From Takashimella koratensis (taxonomy: Eukaryota > Basidiomycota > Tremellomycetes > Trichosporonales > Tetragoniomycetaceae), in assembly GCA_003116875.1 (NCBI GenBank), contig BCKT01000001.1:1855486-1919485 (forward strand): a DNA stretch of 64,000 nucleotides. The letters run 5' to 3'. Shown one piece after another: positions 9,185 through 23,300 of the stretch; the stretch's first letter is position 1, and each line of letters opens with the position of its first letter. The translations under genes were made by a program, and so were the position numbers. The notes under the pieces are model-generated. The model had not been told where the DNA came from. It saw only the letters and a list, made by a program, of their open reading frames with translations, and did no database searches.

Positions 9185-12100
9185 CTACATTTCTCGTGTG
9201 ATGGACATGCTGCTCAATCCTGTAACCATATCAGCATCCCGCCTCATTTCCCAACTCCACACCTCGCTCTTTATTACTCACCATGCGCAACAAGGTCGAC
9301 GGACGCCCCGTTCTGATGATGAATCCTCTTCGCCTTGTTCCCCCCACCCATCAACCCGTGACCCGGGACTGGGGAAGCCGCTTGGCTGAAACTGTGGCTA
9401 TGTCCGTGTCCATGTCCATGACTCGGCATCGAGAGTTTAGAGGATGACGAAGACGAGCCGTGGCCTGCGCCGTAGAACCCAGTGTTCCCTGCGCCAGTAC
9501 CCGTACCATTACCTGGACCGATGGGGCTGGAGGTGACCGCACCCGTAGGGCTAGGAGGGACTGGCGAGAAGCCCGAGTTCGCACCGCCGCTCGAAGAAGT
9601 AGAGATCGTCGGCGCAGCGAGCGAGGGCCCGGACCCAGACGCCGACGCTGGGCCGCCTCCGAATAACGGCCCAGAACTCGAGAGAGAACGGGAGAAGTTG
9701 AGGTGCGTGATATCGAGTGACTGGGTGCGAGCGGAAACGGCGCGGGCTTGGTGACCACCCGGATGGGGGTGAGAGTGACCAGGTCGACCGAGGGGGGTCC
9801 CGCCAGTACGCAGCTTGTCGTCCAGCATCGGGTCGGACCCGCGTTTCTGATGGTCGGGGGCCATACCAGCACCGTTCTGTGGGGACAAAACAGAGTTAGA
9901 AAATGCTGACTCACAATAGCAAGGTGGGACCGGCTGAGGTCGGACAGCTCCGGCAACCTCGCCTCGACTCACCGTTTGGTACATCATGCGCGGGTCGTGG
10001 TAGCCTACAGAGCTGAACCCCATTGCCGCCGAATCGTCGAGCGCACGTATGGGCAGCGGCGCCTGCGGGATTGGCGCGATCACAGGCGCAGCCTGCGATG
10101 CGATTGGGTTATCGAATAACGCTCTGACATTTGCCGGACCTTGCCCTGGCCCAGGTCTCCCAGCCCCTGCCCCACCCCCTCCACCTCCGCGCACATCTCC
10201 CGCTTCCCCTCCCTCCGCCGTCGACGTCGACAGGATCTTCGAATTGAACAGCGAAAACGCATCCGCTGAAGTCTCCACCCTCCATTGGATATTGGGCGGG
10301 TACATTTGAACCCCGTGTTTGGTGAGAAATTCGTCCAGTGAGTCTCGGGCGCTACTGAGGAAATCAAAGTTGCTTCGTTGACAACGGAACTTGAAGACGG
10401 CTTCGTCACCTTGGCCGAAATTCGGAGAGGCCTGGACAGCGATATGGTGCTCGCGCTTGACGTCCTCGGTGAACATGATGAATTCGGTGGATCCGATCAG
10501 CCGAGTGAGCTCGGGAGTGGGAGGAACGTGCAGGTCGGCTTCGTACGGGACGTGGTCCTAGCTCGATATTAGCACCACGCACGTGATTCACTAGTCAGGA
10601 TGCACTCACCAGCAGCATGGCCGCGGCAATGTGAACCTGGCTCTCGGGACCGAAGATAGCCACCATGTCGCTCGCCGTCTCCTTGTTGGGGAAGCGGACG
10701 ATAGAGTTGGTCTTGCGCTCGATATCATGAATGAAGATACTCTTCTCTCCAAGCAGAGTTCGGTGGTAACGCCTTGGAATGCACACACTCTCCACAGTAT
10801 AATCCTTGTCCTGTTCCGCGTGTCAAACACATATTTTCTCTCCCAGCATGTATTCACTCACCTTGGGGTTGACCTGCTCCATGATAGCGTTCTTTAGGTA
10901 GTCGAGGTTGTACGCGTTCTTTGCAGGGGTACGAACGACCACGTTGTCCTCATTATCCAGATATCCACCGAGGGCTGCAAACTCCTCTGCGTTGGAGAAT
11001 TTGACATAAACACCAAACGTTCTCATGATCTTTTGGATATTTTTCCCACCGATTCCGATGATACGCTTGTGGTATCCCTCGGGAACGTGGAACGAGACCT
11101 CAGCCGGAAGTTCGAGCTGCAACAGTGACAACCCCTTGAGCGCATTGGCAGCGTGGCCCGCAATCGTCATGACAAAGTTGTAGTCGTTGACCGTCTCGTA
11201 TTTGATCTGGACGTTGCAAGTCTTCATGACCTTGTTAATCTTGCCGTTCTTCTTGCCGCTGATAAAATCGCGGAATTCGGTCGCAAGCTCGACCTGGAAC
11301 CGGACTTCCTGCTGGAAGTTCTGCATCGTGTTCGTCAGCAGCTTGATCTTTGGCTTTGTTTCCCCTTGGTTGAGAGTGATCACACTCACTTGAATAATCT
11401 CAAGCTCCATGATCATCTTGACCGCGGCGCGGACCTCAGTCTCGAGACCGTGGCACTCAAAGCAGCCCGATTTGAAGACGAGCTCTGCGCCGGTCGAATG
11501 CGAGATGTGTTTGAGGATTGGCTGCATTTGCGCCGGATTGAGCGTCGCCTGCGGCATGAGGACGTCGAACGCCACTGGCAAGAGCCAGAATGTGGCGCTA
11601 TAGTATTGGCACGCCTAGAGACCTCTCGTCAGCGAAGCCTCGGACACCTCCTCGTGCACTTTCTGCTGCGTTCCATCCACTTACCATCGTCATGATACCC
11701 CGGATCGTGCGCTCGACGTTGACGCGGTGATCACCAAATACAGTGATCAAGCTCGCCTGCGAACCCACAGCTGGCACCTGGATATACGTTCCATTATCAC
11801 ACATAATCGCTCGAACATCCTCGAGTCGCTGACAGAGCAACCAATCGAGTTTACGTGGGGATATCGAGGTATCGCGCGAGATGACGAGTCGAGATTTCTG
11901 CATCGCAATGTTGAGGAGCATATCTCTTGCTCTAGAGACGTTGAAGGGCTCCCCAGTGATCCAGATCAAGTTGGCCTTGCCGAGCATCCCTTGTTCGCCC
12001 GAGTGGACGTTGAGGCCCGGGTGCGTGCCGATCTGTGCCCCGGTGAACTGGCGCATCCCGTTCAGACCCATGTCGGGTGTTTGCAGCGGGTTGAGTGGCG

Positions 12101-13973
12101 GGCCCGGCGGCGGGGCCGGTCCGCCTGGAGCGTGCTGGAATCCACCCATCCCCGTCGGATTCTGCGACATCATCGGCTGGTTCGCGCCAGGGTGATGCGA
12201 GTGGTGTGGCAGTGCGCCGCCGATCGAACCTGGAGGCATCATCGGGCTGCCTCGGTGTGGGTACCCGGGAGTCGACGGGGGAACACCGTTGGTCATCTGT
12301 GACATGCCAGTGTGGTTGACTTGCATCCCGTTCGGACCCGAGGTGCCGGGAACTGCCCATTGAGCGCCCGGGCCGGCGTACGGCATGCCACGCGCGACCT
12401 GCGGGTTGATCGGCATCGGCTGTGGAGAGTACGGGTAGTGCACGTGTTGCTGAGGGTTGTACACTGGTGCCGCGGCTCCTCGCTGGTGCGGATTGGGCGG
12501 AAGGGACGAGATCATCCCTGGTGCACCGGCCATGGGCATACCGCCAGGCCCCATCCCGCCTATCCCAGCGCTACCCATGTTCACGCCCCCTCCCATGCCG
12601 TTCATATCACCCATCGGCATACCGCTGAGCGGCGCGCCCATTCCCCCGCCAACAAAGCTCATCCCCGTCGCCTGCGCAGAGATCGCACCACCGTTGAAAC
12701 CCATGTTCCCGCGACTATAGCCGACGTTCTGCTGCGCACCCGGCTGAGGCGGGTTGAAGACCCCAACGAGTGGGGTCGGGAAGTAGATGTTGACCGCGGT
12801 CTCCTCCTGGATAGCCTGGATCGCCGAGCGCTTGCGGTTGCCAATGATGGCTTGCAGCTTGTAGTCGATCTCACAGACGTCTGAGGATAGCCCGCTCTGC
12901 ATACGTTTAGCTCAGGAATAGACAAAGCGATGTCATGCAAGCTCGAGGTCACTCACAAGCTCATCGAGCATGACCAAGAGTCGGACCTTGGCGATCTCTA
13001 CGCTCTCCATCGTCCCCGCAATGACGAGCTCGCACATTCGCTCCGTCTCGAGCGCATAAGTGAAGATGGGGGCGGGTGCACTGTCGCCGTCGGGCCGGTT
13101 TCCATCGGGAAGAGGCGAGTGGGAGGCCGGCTTGGCGGCTCCCGGAGCCAAACCATGTCCGTCTGGCTCTTGCCCCCAGTGACGGGGCTCGGCGACGGCC
13201 AGCACGGCTCCGGGAGCGGCGACGCCAGGTCCGTCCGGGTTGACAACGGTGACGGTAGCCAGGCTGTCTATTGCAACAGCTTCAATGCGAAGGCGGACGT
13301 CGGGCTTGAGTGAGCTCACCGCGGCGAGTGGAGATTCGAGGATATCGGTGCGAGGGACTTTGAGGATGATGCGGTTGTCGCGAGGGGTCTCTCGGAGGAT
13401 AGCACCACGAGCAGCGAGGACAGACTGGTACGGTCCCGAAAGGTGAAAGTTCCACACGGTAGGCGAGGCGGAGGCGGATCCCGAGCCCGAGCCGGATCCG
13501 GCCACAGGGAGGGAGAGGGGCTGGGAAGAGGGGAAGGCGGCAGGGGGTGCTGCTGGGTGAAGACCCGGTGGAGCGGGGGGCTGCGGTTGAGTCCCGTCGT
13601 CCTCGCCATCGACGTCGGATAAAGTTACAGGGACGGCAACCAGGTCGGGCTCGCAAGTGACAGTGACTGGGCAGCCCTCGCGAGTTGTGACTTGGCTACA
13701 CAGGCTCTGTACATGCTCCCACTGTCGCTCCGCCGCCGCCGAGTCGAGTGGGGGCACCGAGTTTCGCTTCCTTGCCGTCGTCGTTGCCGGGGTAGACGAC
13801 GCTGCGGCTGCGGAAAAGTTTGACGTCGAAGCTGGGGGCAGTGCCGCAGGGTTTAGAGAGGGAGTCGAGGACGCAGCGAGTTGGCCGGGCTCAGACTCTT
13901 TCCGTGGTGCCGCGGGAGGAAAGACGCGGAGGACTTTGCCCGGATATGTGAAAGCGGTCGTGTAGATCTCCAT
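9185..13973 (-). CDS. Multi-KH-domain RNA-binding protein (Khd4-like)
   Basis: Large cytoplasmic mRNA-binding protein candidate. Seven exons: 13973-12957, 12896-11685, 11614-10862, 10810-10610, 10557-9973, 9876-9282, 9219-9185; 1465 aa. Several KH-like modules are visible: one after about residue 335 (DYKLQAIIGNRKRSAIQAIQ), a degenerate one near 610-720, and a canonical one near 925 with the GxxG loop in KRIIGIGGKNIQKIMRTFG. Another is near 1000 (VESVCIPRRYHRTLLGEKSI) with a final degenerate repeat after it. A long Gly/Met/Pro/Gln linker (about 375-570) and a His/Gly/Ser-rich C-tail (KLSMPSHGHGHGHSHSFSQ) are probably disordered. The layout resembles Ustilago Khd4 and yeast YLL032C (from memory; moderate). 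The last intron (9281-9220) may be retained, which would end the protein at TAA 9276-9274, ten residues shorter. The start is the ATG at 13973, in context ACCACCATGGAG. Confidence 0.85.
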
Positions 13974-15202
13974 GGTGGTGAAAGGAGAGCTTGGCGAAGG
14001 GGTGGGTACGTATAGGGTGGTAGGAAGGGTATGAGGTGGTGACGAGGGTGAGTCGCTATGGGTGTGCTCGAGCAAAGGGGTGGGTGACAGAACACGTGGG
14101 AAGCGAGGGTGGGGAAGGGTGGTGGTGCGGGGTATGCTCGTGGTCGTGGTCGGTCCGTGGTCGAGGTCGTGAACGTGAACGTGAACGTGAACGAGTGGTT
14201 GCACGCTTTTTACCGTACGATCGGTGCCTGCAGCTTGGTCGCTGAGAAGAGGAGCGGGTTGTGTTAGATGGACATTTCAATCGAGTCGAGCGTGGGGTAA
14301 GAGGACGGGCGGGGTCTGGCCAGCAGGTGGGGGTGGGGTGGGGTGGGCAGGTATAGAGGTAGGTAGATGAAGGGAGATGAGAAAGGGAGATGGATGACTG
14401 GAGAGCGAGGAGGAATCCGAATTCGAATTCGTGTCCGTATCCCAGTCCCACGTTTTGAGTTGTCCTCAGTTGGTCATAGCCTACAGGCTCATTCGTCACC
14501 GTTGGCGGGAGCAAACATTGGCCAACAGAACAAGCAGGGCAGACGCAAAGAAGTCTGGCAGGAGCCCGCAGAGCTGGCCAGAGCGTAGCAGACCCCAGCA
14601 GTGCAGTGAACCGCCTACAGCCAAGCGAACCTAAGCCTGGCATGGGAACCCTGCCACGGTGCACCCTGCGAGCCAGGCAGAGATTTTGCATTTCGTTCCG
14701 GTCCCCCGGTTCCGACCGAGGATGTATGACGACGACAACAAATCCTCTTGCGAGTTTCTTTCAAGCTCTTACTTCTGACTCTAGCTCAGATTCCCACCAT
14801 GCAGAACCACATGGAATGGGCTCTCATACGACGCGAAGCGCTGTGTGGAGGCACTCCTCCCGCGACGGACAGAACATGCCGCAAACTCACTGGTTCCACG
14901 TAATTTTGCACCTAGGCCGCGTGGACAACGTTAGGTAACGATTGGCCGGCCGAAAAAGGCGGAGGCGTCTCGAGACGGTTGGACGAATGACAGCAGGTAG
15001 ATGGATCTCCAGACCAAGCTGTCTCATTCGAAACAGGTTAGTCTTATCAAGAGCTGAGCAGTCCCATTGTATTCTCATGTAGAGACATGCATAAATTCCT
15101 CCTCAAGCAGGCACAGCGTGACATGATCAAATCAACCGTTGATCATGACAACACTGAACAGCAGAGTGCACTGCACCCATGTTCAAAAACTTGCGCAGGT
15201 AC
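13974..15202. other. Long 5' region of the KH-protein gene
   Basis: This 1.2-kb stretch lies between TRM6's stop and the KH gene's start. The part next to the KH start is pyrimidine-rich in the gene's sense strand, suggesting a long leader. It includes about four GTGAAC/GAACGT units at 14169-14193. No separate gene could be supported. Confidence 0.5.
14169..14193. repeat. Short tandem GTGAAC hexamer repeat
   Basis: About four consecutive copies of a six-base unit (GTGAAC) in the presumed promoter/leader of the KH-protein gene. No function can be assigned. Confidence 0.85.
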
Positions 15203-17437
15203 CTATGCCTCCCCAGCTTCTACAGCCTCCTCCAAATCCGCAATCTCCGCAATCTCGTCTTCGTCTCCACTACCTCCTTCCCCTACTCCCTCGCTATCAC
15301 CCGTCGTCGCCGCCGTCGCAGTGACCGCGGGCGCTGCCTTTTTCGTGTTGCGCTGTCGCTTGAATCGCTGGCTTGACTCTGGAACGAACGCCGACGGGTG
15401 ACTGGATGGTCTCGATCAGCACGCTACCATCAACCAAGGAGTTGGCTTTAAGAAGGAGATAAGGAGTTGGAATCTGTCACATACACTCTTGTAGCTTGGA
15501 GAAGGTATCCGCCCGTTGCGCTGGTGGTCATCATCGGGTGGGTGCGGCCAGGAAGGACCTGATAACCACATTCCAGACGCATATAGTCAGCTACCAATTC
15601 TGCTCGTTTCATACTCTCAGACTAACCTGATACGTTCGTGTCCATGACTCGGTCATGTTGGTCGCGAGATAGTTGACGTCTCGACGGCAGTACTGGAGGG
15701 TCTCGCCGATGACTTGAGGGTACGGCGAGTAGGCAACGAGGATGCCCGAGCCGGCGAGGTAAGGTGTGAGTCGAGCCACGCAGGAGATGGGTGATAGTTC
15801 GGTTGCAAGGACAATTCTGAGGAAAAGTCAGCAGCTTTCGTCTTTTCACGCCGTCTCAGGAGGCATGTGACCAGACGTTGTGAAGAGGAGATTGAAAGTT
15901 GAACTCACCCGTCCCAATTACCAGAGTGGAGCTCGTTCCGCAATCCGTTCATCTCTGCGACCTGTGCGTTATGGCGCCGAACCCTCGCCTGCTTCTTCGA
16001 ACTACTAGTCGCCGGCAGCTCATCCTCATCTGGTGGTGGGGCTATCACATGACCACATCAGCTCTTGTCCACTTCTACTTCAACCCGAGGGTTTGCGCAA
16101 CCTTGACAACCGTTTCTACTCACGCCTTGTGTAATTCTCGTCTGCCTGCATCCAATTAAGCCACTTGACGCAATCCAACTCCCTCTCTCCAAAGTTCATC
16201 ACGTTCAGGACTCCCCAACCTGGCGGACTATCCGAATCTGTAAACACCAAGATGCGACCTTCGCACCCCATCCGATCCATGAGTGCCGCAGTGACGAGAC
16301 CCCCCGTGTCATCGACGACGAGATACCTGCCCCCTGGTCGGACGTTGGCCATCAAGAGCAACTGCGAGAGCGTGTCTTCCCGCAGGTGCATGATAGACGA
16401 TGGTGATCGTGTGGCGTAGTGATTAACAATGTTCATTGTCGATGGGGCAAGAGGATGGATCGTTTGCAGGTACCTAGTGGACACATCAATGACGCCATCC
16501 AGTATCGCAAGAGGAAAGTCTCGGCGGGAGAGTGCCGGGTCCACTCACTTTTTCTCTTTCCGCTTCATCCATTTGTCTTTGCTAAAGTCCGTCTTGAGGC
16601 TGAACGCTTCGTGTCTCTCCATTTGCTTCTGGATCATCTCATCTGCCGATACACCCTGAGCACGGAGCTCGATGATTTCGTCCTGGGACAAGAGCGACTG
16701 CCGTGCTTCCTCTGAATCTACAATGAACTCATTGGTCTCGGTAATATCGTCTGCGGTACAGGTCAGCACTTCTGGTTCTCTCTCTTTCCTGCGGATTACG
16801 AGCACTGATTTTGAAGACTTCATACGTACCGATGACAGAATCAATGATTGGCCGCCGCTTCAATGGTCGCAGGACATTCTTCCACCCCGCGTTGGTCCGT
16901 ACACCTTGGTCCGAAGGTCCCGCGTCTTTACCCTTATTCTTCCGCTTCTTGCCTTTGTTTTGCCCAAACACCGTCTCGCCCTTCTTCCCCCCTTCATCGG
17001 GTTCTGCCTCGACGGAAATCGCCGTGTTCATACCCTCAGCGCCAGCGGTGATCTCATAAGTTACGTCGTAGTGAAGACCTAGCAATTGGGCGGCAGGGAA
17101 CGAGCCGAATTTGCCTAGCTGCACGAGTCTGTTCCAACAGTCACGGTCAGCACAAGCTCGTACAAGCTTTTTGATGGGATGAATGAAGATCAAAGATCAA
17201 CACTTACCCATCTTTGGACGCAACTACGGCTTTGATACTGTCGCTAGGCAGTTTGAGCAAGACGTTGTCGCCAGCTTTGATGACGTTGAGGCGTCGGAAG
17301 AGGACATCGTTGAGTGGTTCTGGTGTTGGATGGCGCCTAGCTTGCCGGGATGTGCTGGGCGGTTGAACGGTAGTCTCTACCTTTTCCTCTTCCACTGGCG
17401 CGCTGGCAGGCGCATCTACGAGCTGCTCGACGTCCAT
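15203..17437 (-). CDS. TRM6: tRNA m1A58 methyltransferase non-catalytic subunit Trm6 (Gcd10)
   Basis: Partner of catalytic Trm61; the Trm6-Trm61 tetramer makes N1-methyladenosine 58, which stabilises initiator tRNA-Met in the nucleus. Eight exons: 17437-17208, 17128-16830, 16750-16549, 16473-16124, 16041-15909, 15816-15627, 15558-15485, 15401-15203; 558 aa. The N-terminal domain includes VLFRRLNVIKAGDNVLLKLP and GLVQLGKFGSFPAAQLLGL. The helical DITETNEFIVDSEEARQSL and DEIIELRAQGVSADEMIQKQ follow, then the degenerate Rossmann core with MANVRPGGRYLVVDDTGGLV and GRILVFTDSDSPP. The C-terminal conserved VLPGRTHPMMTTSATGGYLL is cut by no intron. A Lys-rich insertion (GKKRKNKGK) and an acidic tail are lineage features. 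The last intron uses a GTATGT donor that restores ATRVHPSAFVPE. The start is the first ATG of the coding frame. Confidence 0.96.
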
Positions 17438-17687
17438 TCTGTGGTCGTTGGTTGTGGTCAATGGTCAAGGGAGGTGTTATTGGTGATCGTCGATGGCCTG
17501 CTAACTTTTGCTGCCATAATTTTAGGAAGCGTCACGTGACTCCGGGACGACGGAAGCAAATCCCACTGGCTGCAAATGTTGGATGGATCCATTCTCCTGA
17601 CCGTTGTCAATCTACCATCCACCCATCCACCATCCACCCATCCACCATCCACCCCATCCACCATCCACCCCATCCACCCCATCCACA
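17438..17687. promoter_or_regulatory. Divergent TRM6/RVB2 promoter
   Basis: A 250-bp shared upstream region between the two start codons. It must hold both promoters. No TATA box is obvious. A tandem ATCCACC-type repeat runs right up to the RVB2 ATG. Confidence 0.8.
17614..17687. repeat. Tandem (A/C)CATCC(A/C) repeat before RVB2
   Basis: About nine imperfect units of CCATCCAC(C), alternating 8- and 9-base periods, end immediately before the RVB2 start codon and therefore lie in its 5' UTR or core promoter. Confidence 0.92.
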
Positions 17688-19914
<2,227 letters not shown>

Positions 19915-20373
19915 AGAGTCAGGGAAGGGGAAGGACTGGGCAAGTTGGTGAATGCGGTAGATTGGTGTAGAATGGGTGGCAAGGTATAGCTCGAAGAGTG
20001 TACATACTGCATGAAAGGAAATGCAAGAAGCCAATGACAATCTGAAATCTGAAAATCTGATCAAACCCAAGAGCAAGAGCAAGGGGTAAGAACATCCCCC
20101 TACTTATATCTGTACTCGAGATAGCTACTCGTCACATGTTTACAACAATGCATGAGGTGTGACTTGACTCTTCGCCTGACTCTGCAGGTTTCTCTACCTC
20201 TACTATGTAGGAATTTCTATATACAATGAAGGGAACCTCGTGATATTATCTATTCGTCATGTCGTATATCGTATCGTCATCATCATTATCGTTGCACTTT
20301 CACGCCGTTCTCTTGACCTTTTCCTCTTCCTCCCACTCATTAGATACTTCCTTGCTAACACTCAAGTCTCTCT
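19915..20373. other. Convergent 3' spacer
   Basis: This 459-bp spacer lies between the stops of RVB2 (+) and the large minus-strand gene. It is comparatively AT-rich around 20090-20290, as expected for 3' UTRs. No gene was seen. Confidence 0.5.
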
Positions 20374-23300
20374 TCAAGTACCCCGCGCTAACCCAAAATT
20401 CAACCTCGTCTGCTCGACATTATTCGCGACCCTATCCATCTCCATAGCTCTCCTCGCCCCCAGCCCTGCCGATACCCCGCCTGTTCCTGCCATCGTCGTT
20501 GTCACTACTGCCGCTCCAGCGCCCAAGACACCAGGATGACCACTGGGAACCGCCAAAATCCCCGTTGCCGAGACTCTCGCTGCCGTTCGACGCGACTTGG
20601 CAGCTTTGTACTTGATCAAGAGCGTGTTATTGAGTGACAACAACGAAGTCTTGACACTGGCCGCTCGGGGATGGATCGTGCCCAGGTCCGCTGTATCACA
20701 ATCCACCACATATCACCGTATTCGAGATGAAGAAGGAAACAAAGAGAAAAGACTAGTCAGCATCATTTCCTTTCCTAAAACTGCCCAGTGGAGAAAAGTC
20801 CACTTACGTATCCTGGTATGAGCATACTTGACTCTCCTTCTCAGTTCTTCAACAGCCATTGACTTGCCCGATTTCCTCACTGCCTCAACGACGAGCGCGT
20901 CCATATCCATCGAAGCGGCAAACAACATCCTCGTGCGAGCCGCTAGCGCGTCGTAGTCGGTATCAATTCGGCTAGAAGTATTTGCCCCTCCATGTAAAGA
21001 ATGGACCACATCATCGATGACTTGGTCGACGGCGGATGAGAGGAGTTCGGCAGAAGGAACGGTGCCGAGGTCAGTCTGTATATGAAGAGGGAAACAAGCC
21101 TTTTGTGTCAGTCTTCTCGATCACGTCTTGCACTCGGACGATTGGAGAATGAAGAAAGGGGGTTAGAATGGGGTTGATTCCGTCTCTGGGGAGATAAGAG
21201 TAAATCAAGGACTTACGTCTTCAAGGCACCCGGGAACGAGGAACGCAATAGCAACCCATTTCCTCACGGCTTTGGCTTCGGGTTGCACCTGCCCTATAGC
21301 CTGTACGATCCTCTCCATCGACTGTGTTGAGAGCGTCGGCAACTCTTCATCTCCATCTTCATCTACCTCTTTTCCTTCCTCCTCCTCTTTCCATTCCTCC
21401 TTCTCCTTCCCTTTCCCATTGCCTTTGCCTGCACCAGTGCCTTCATGCTTGTGCCCGTTCCCGCGCGGGACACGCCCGGCACCGTTGAACATCGCCACGA
21501 GCTCCTTCGCGCATCCCACTGCGTCCACATCCACGAGACACCTAGTCCACAGGGTGTTGTACACCTCATGTACATACTCGAGCGTGTCAAGCGGCGTTCC
21601 CGGGTCGGCAGCGACGAGGATGAACAGAGTCACGAGGGCTCGCGCACCCGCTGGATTTATCCAGTCACATCTGTACCCGAAGCGAGTCTTCGTCAACATC
21701 TACTCTGAACCTGGAAATACTCGATCGGGGACTTCACTCACCTAGCTGCGGCATCAACGAGCTGACAAACGACTTTACAAACCGAATCGCGATCGCGCAC
21801 ACACATGGCCGAATCACCTGGGACCTGATCAAAGACCGTCTCTAGGACTGCCGACTTTGCTCCGACCCCCCGGAAGAGGTCAACAACCAGTGCGAGGAAC
21901 GCCTGCGAGCCGACCTCGGCAGGTGTAAGTCCCGCTCCCTCCTCTCCTTTCGCACCAGCGGCCATCAATATCAAGTCCGATTCGGAACCTCCGTCCTGGA
22001 CATCTCCGAAGATGTTCTCGGAGCACATGGCGAAGGTCTCGCCCAAGCTCGAGGCAGCACAAGACACGAGCTCTTCGTCGGTAGATACGAGCACTGTGAG
22101 AGCCGATTAGGAGAAGAGGAAGAAGAGAAGAAATGAGAAACCAAAACCAGACCCGTCAGCTCAGAGATCAAGACTCGTTTCGGCGTCTGTGGTATACGCC
22201 TCAAAGATGTACTCACCAATGTCAACGAGCCAAAGCGCGATCGCTCTCATTTCGTCTTGAGCACAAGCAAGGTGCATCCCGCTCCCAATCATGAGCGCCA
22301 CCTCTTTCGGATCTGTCTCGTCTCTCAACAACTGAGCGACCTCTGACACCTCTTCGTCCAGTCCCAACCTCGGTACCTGCGGTTCCCCTTCCTTCCCTTC
22401 TTCCACTCCCTCCATCCCCATCTCCATCTCCATCTCCGGTCCTGATGCTTTGGGAATTTTGGTATGGTCACCTCGGTCCCAGAACACCCCTTCCTCAGCT
22501 ATCGCTGCCGCCTTCTTGGCTGCTCGAGACTGCCGCCTATCTTCTCTTGCGCGTTTCAGCTCGCGGGCGATCCCATCGTCCGCTTCTTCCTCCCCTTGGA
22601 AGTGGAGGTGGTCGCGCCTTAGCTCGAGTAGTCGATCACCTTCGTCGCCGCTGTCCCCACTTTCGTCACCTTCCGACCGATACACCCTATTCCCACGACC
22701 GCGTCCACCCCGTCCTCCACTCCTGCTCCCACCATCCCTACTACCCCTGCTACCCCAGCTACCATCGTCGTCGGTATCCCCTTCCTCACCGGAGACAGGG
22801 GTCGGATACGCGTCCCTTGCACCCTTCCTGGACCCACCCGCAGCAGCAGCTGCTGCGCTCTCCTCCAACGACCTAAACGCGCGCTCCACGTCTGCCCCCG
22901 TAACCTGCCCACGTCGCTCACGCGCCCGTCGTTCCCGAAACATCTCGTCGACTTGCCGCGTCGCCGAGTCGTTGAAATACTTTTTACGGATATCGGACCG
23001 AACTCGAGTCTGGTCGATCCCATGGTTCTTGGATCGAGAGGGACGACTTGATTCCGTTTGTTCAGACCTACGTGCTTCGTTTGCTTTTCGACTACACAAT
23101 TCACATAAAATCAGGTCAGCAACGCATTTCATCATCTTGTTTGAGTGTCACAATGCTGACTCACGCGTTCGCAATGGCTCGAGTGATGTCCATCCCGAGC
23201 GACTCTTCCTCCTCTTCTTCTTCCTCTTCCTCTTCCATCTTCGCGCGCATCGCTCGACGCTCTTCTGCCAGTCTCTCCGCAACTTGCTTCGCCCTCGCTT

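Noticed and set aside
10823..12902. Separate KH-protein genes for the individual long minus-strand frames
   Set aside because: They join by proper introns in one frame (4398 nt total) and no internal stop/start region separates them.
17204..17461. Upstream extension of Trm6 (TTTNDHR)
   Set aside because: It would start at TTG; the first ATG in frame is at 17437.
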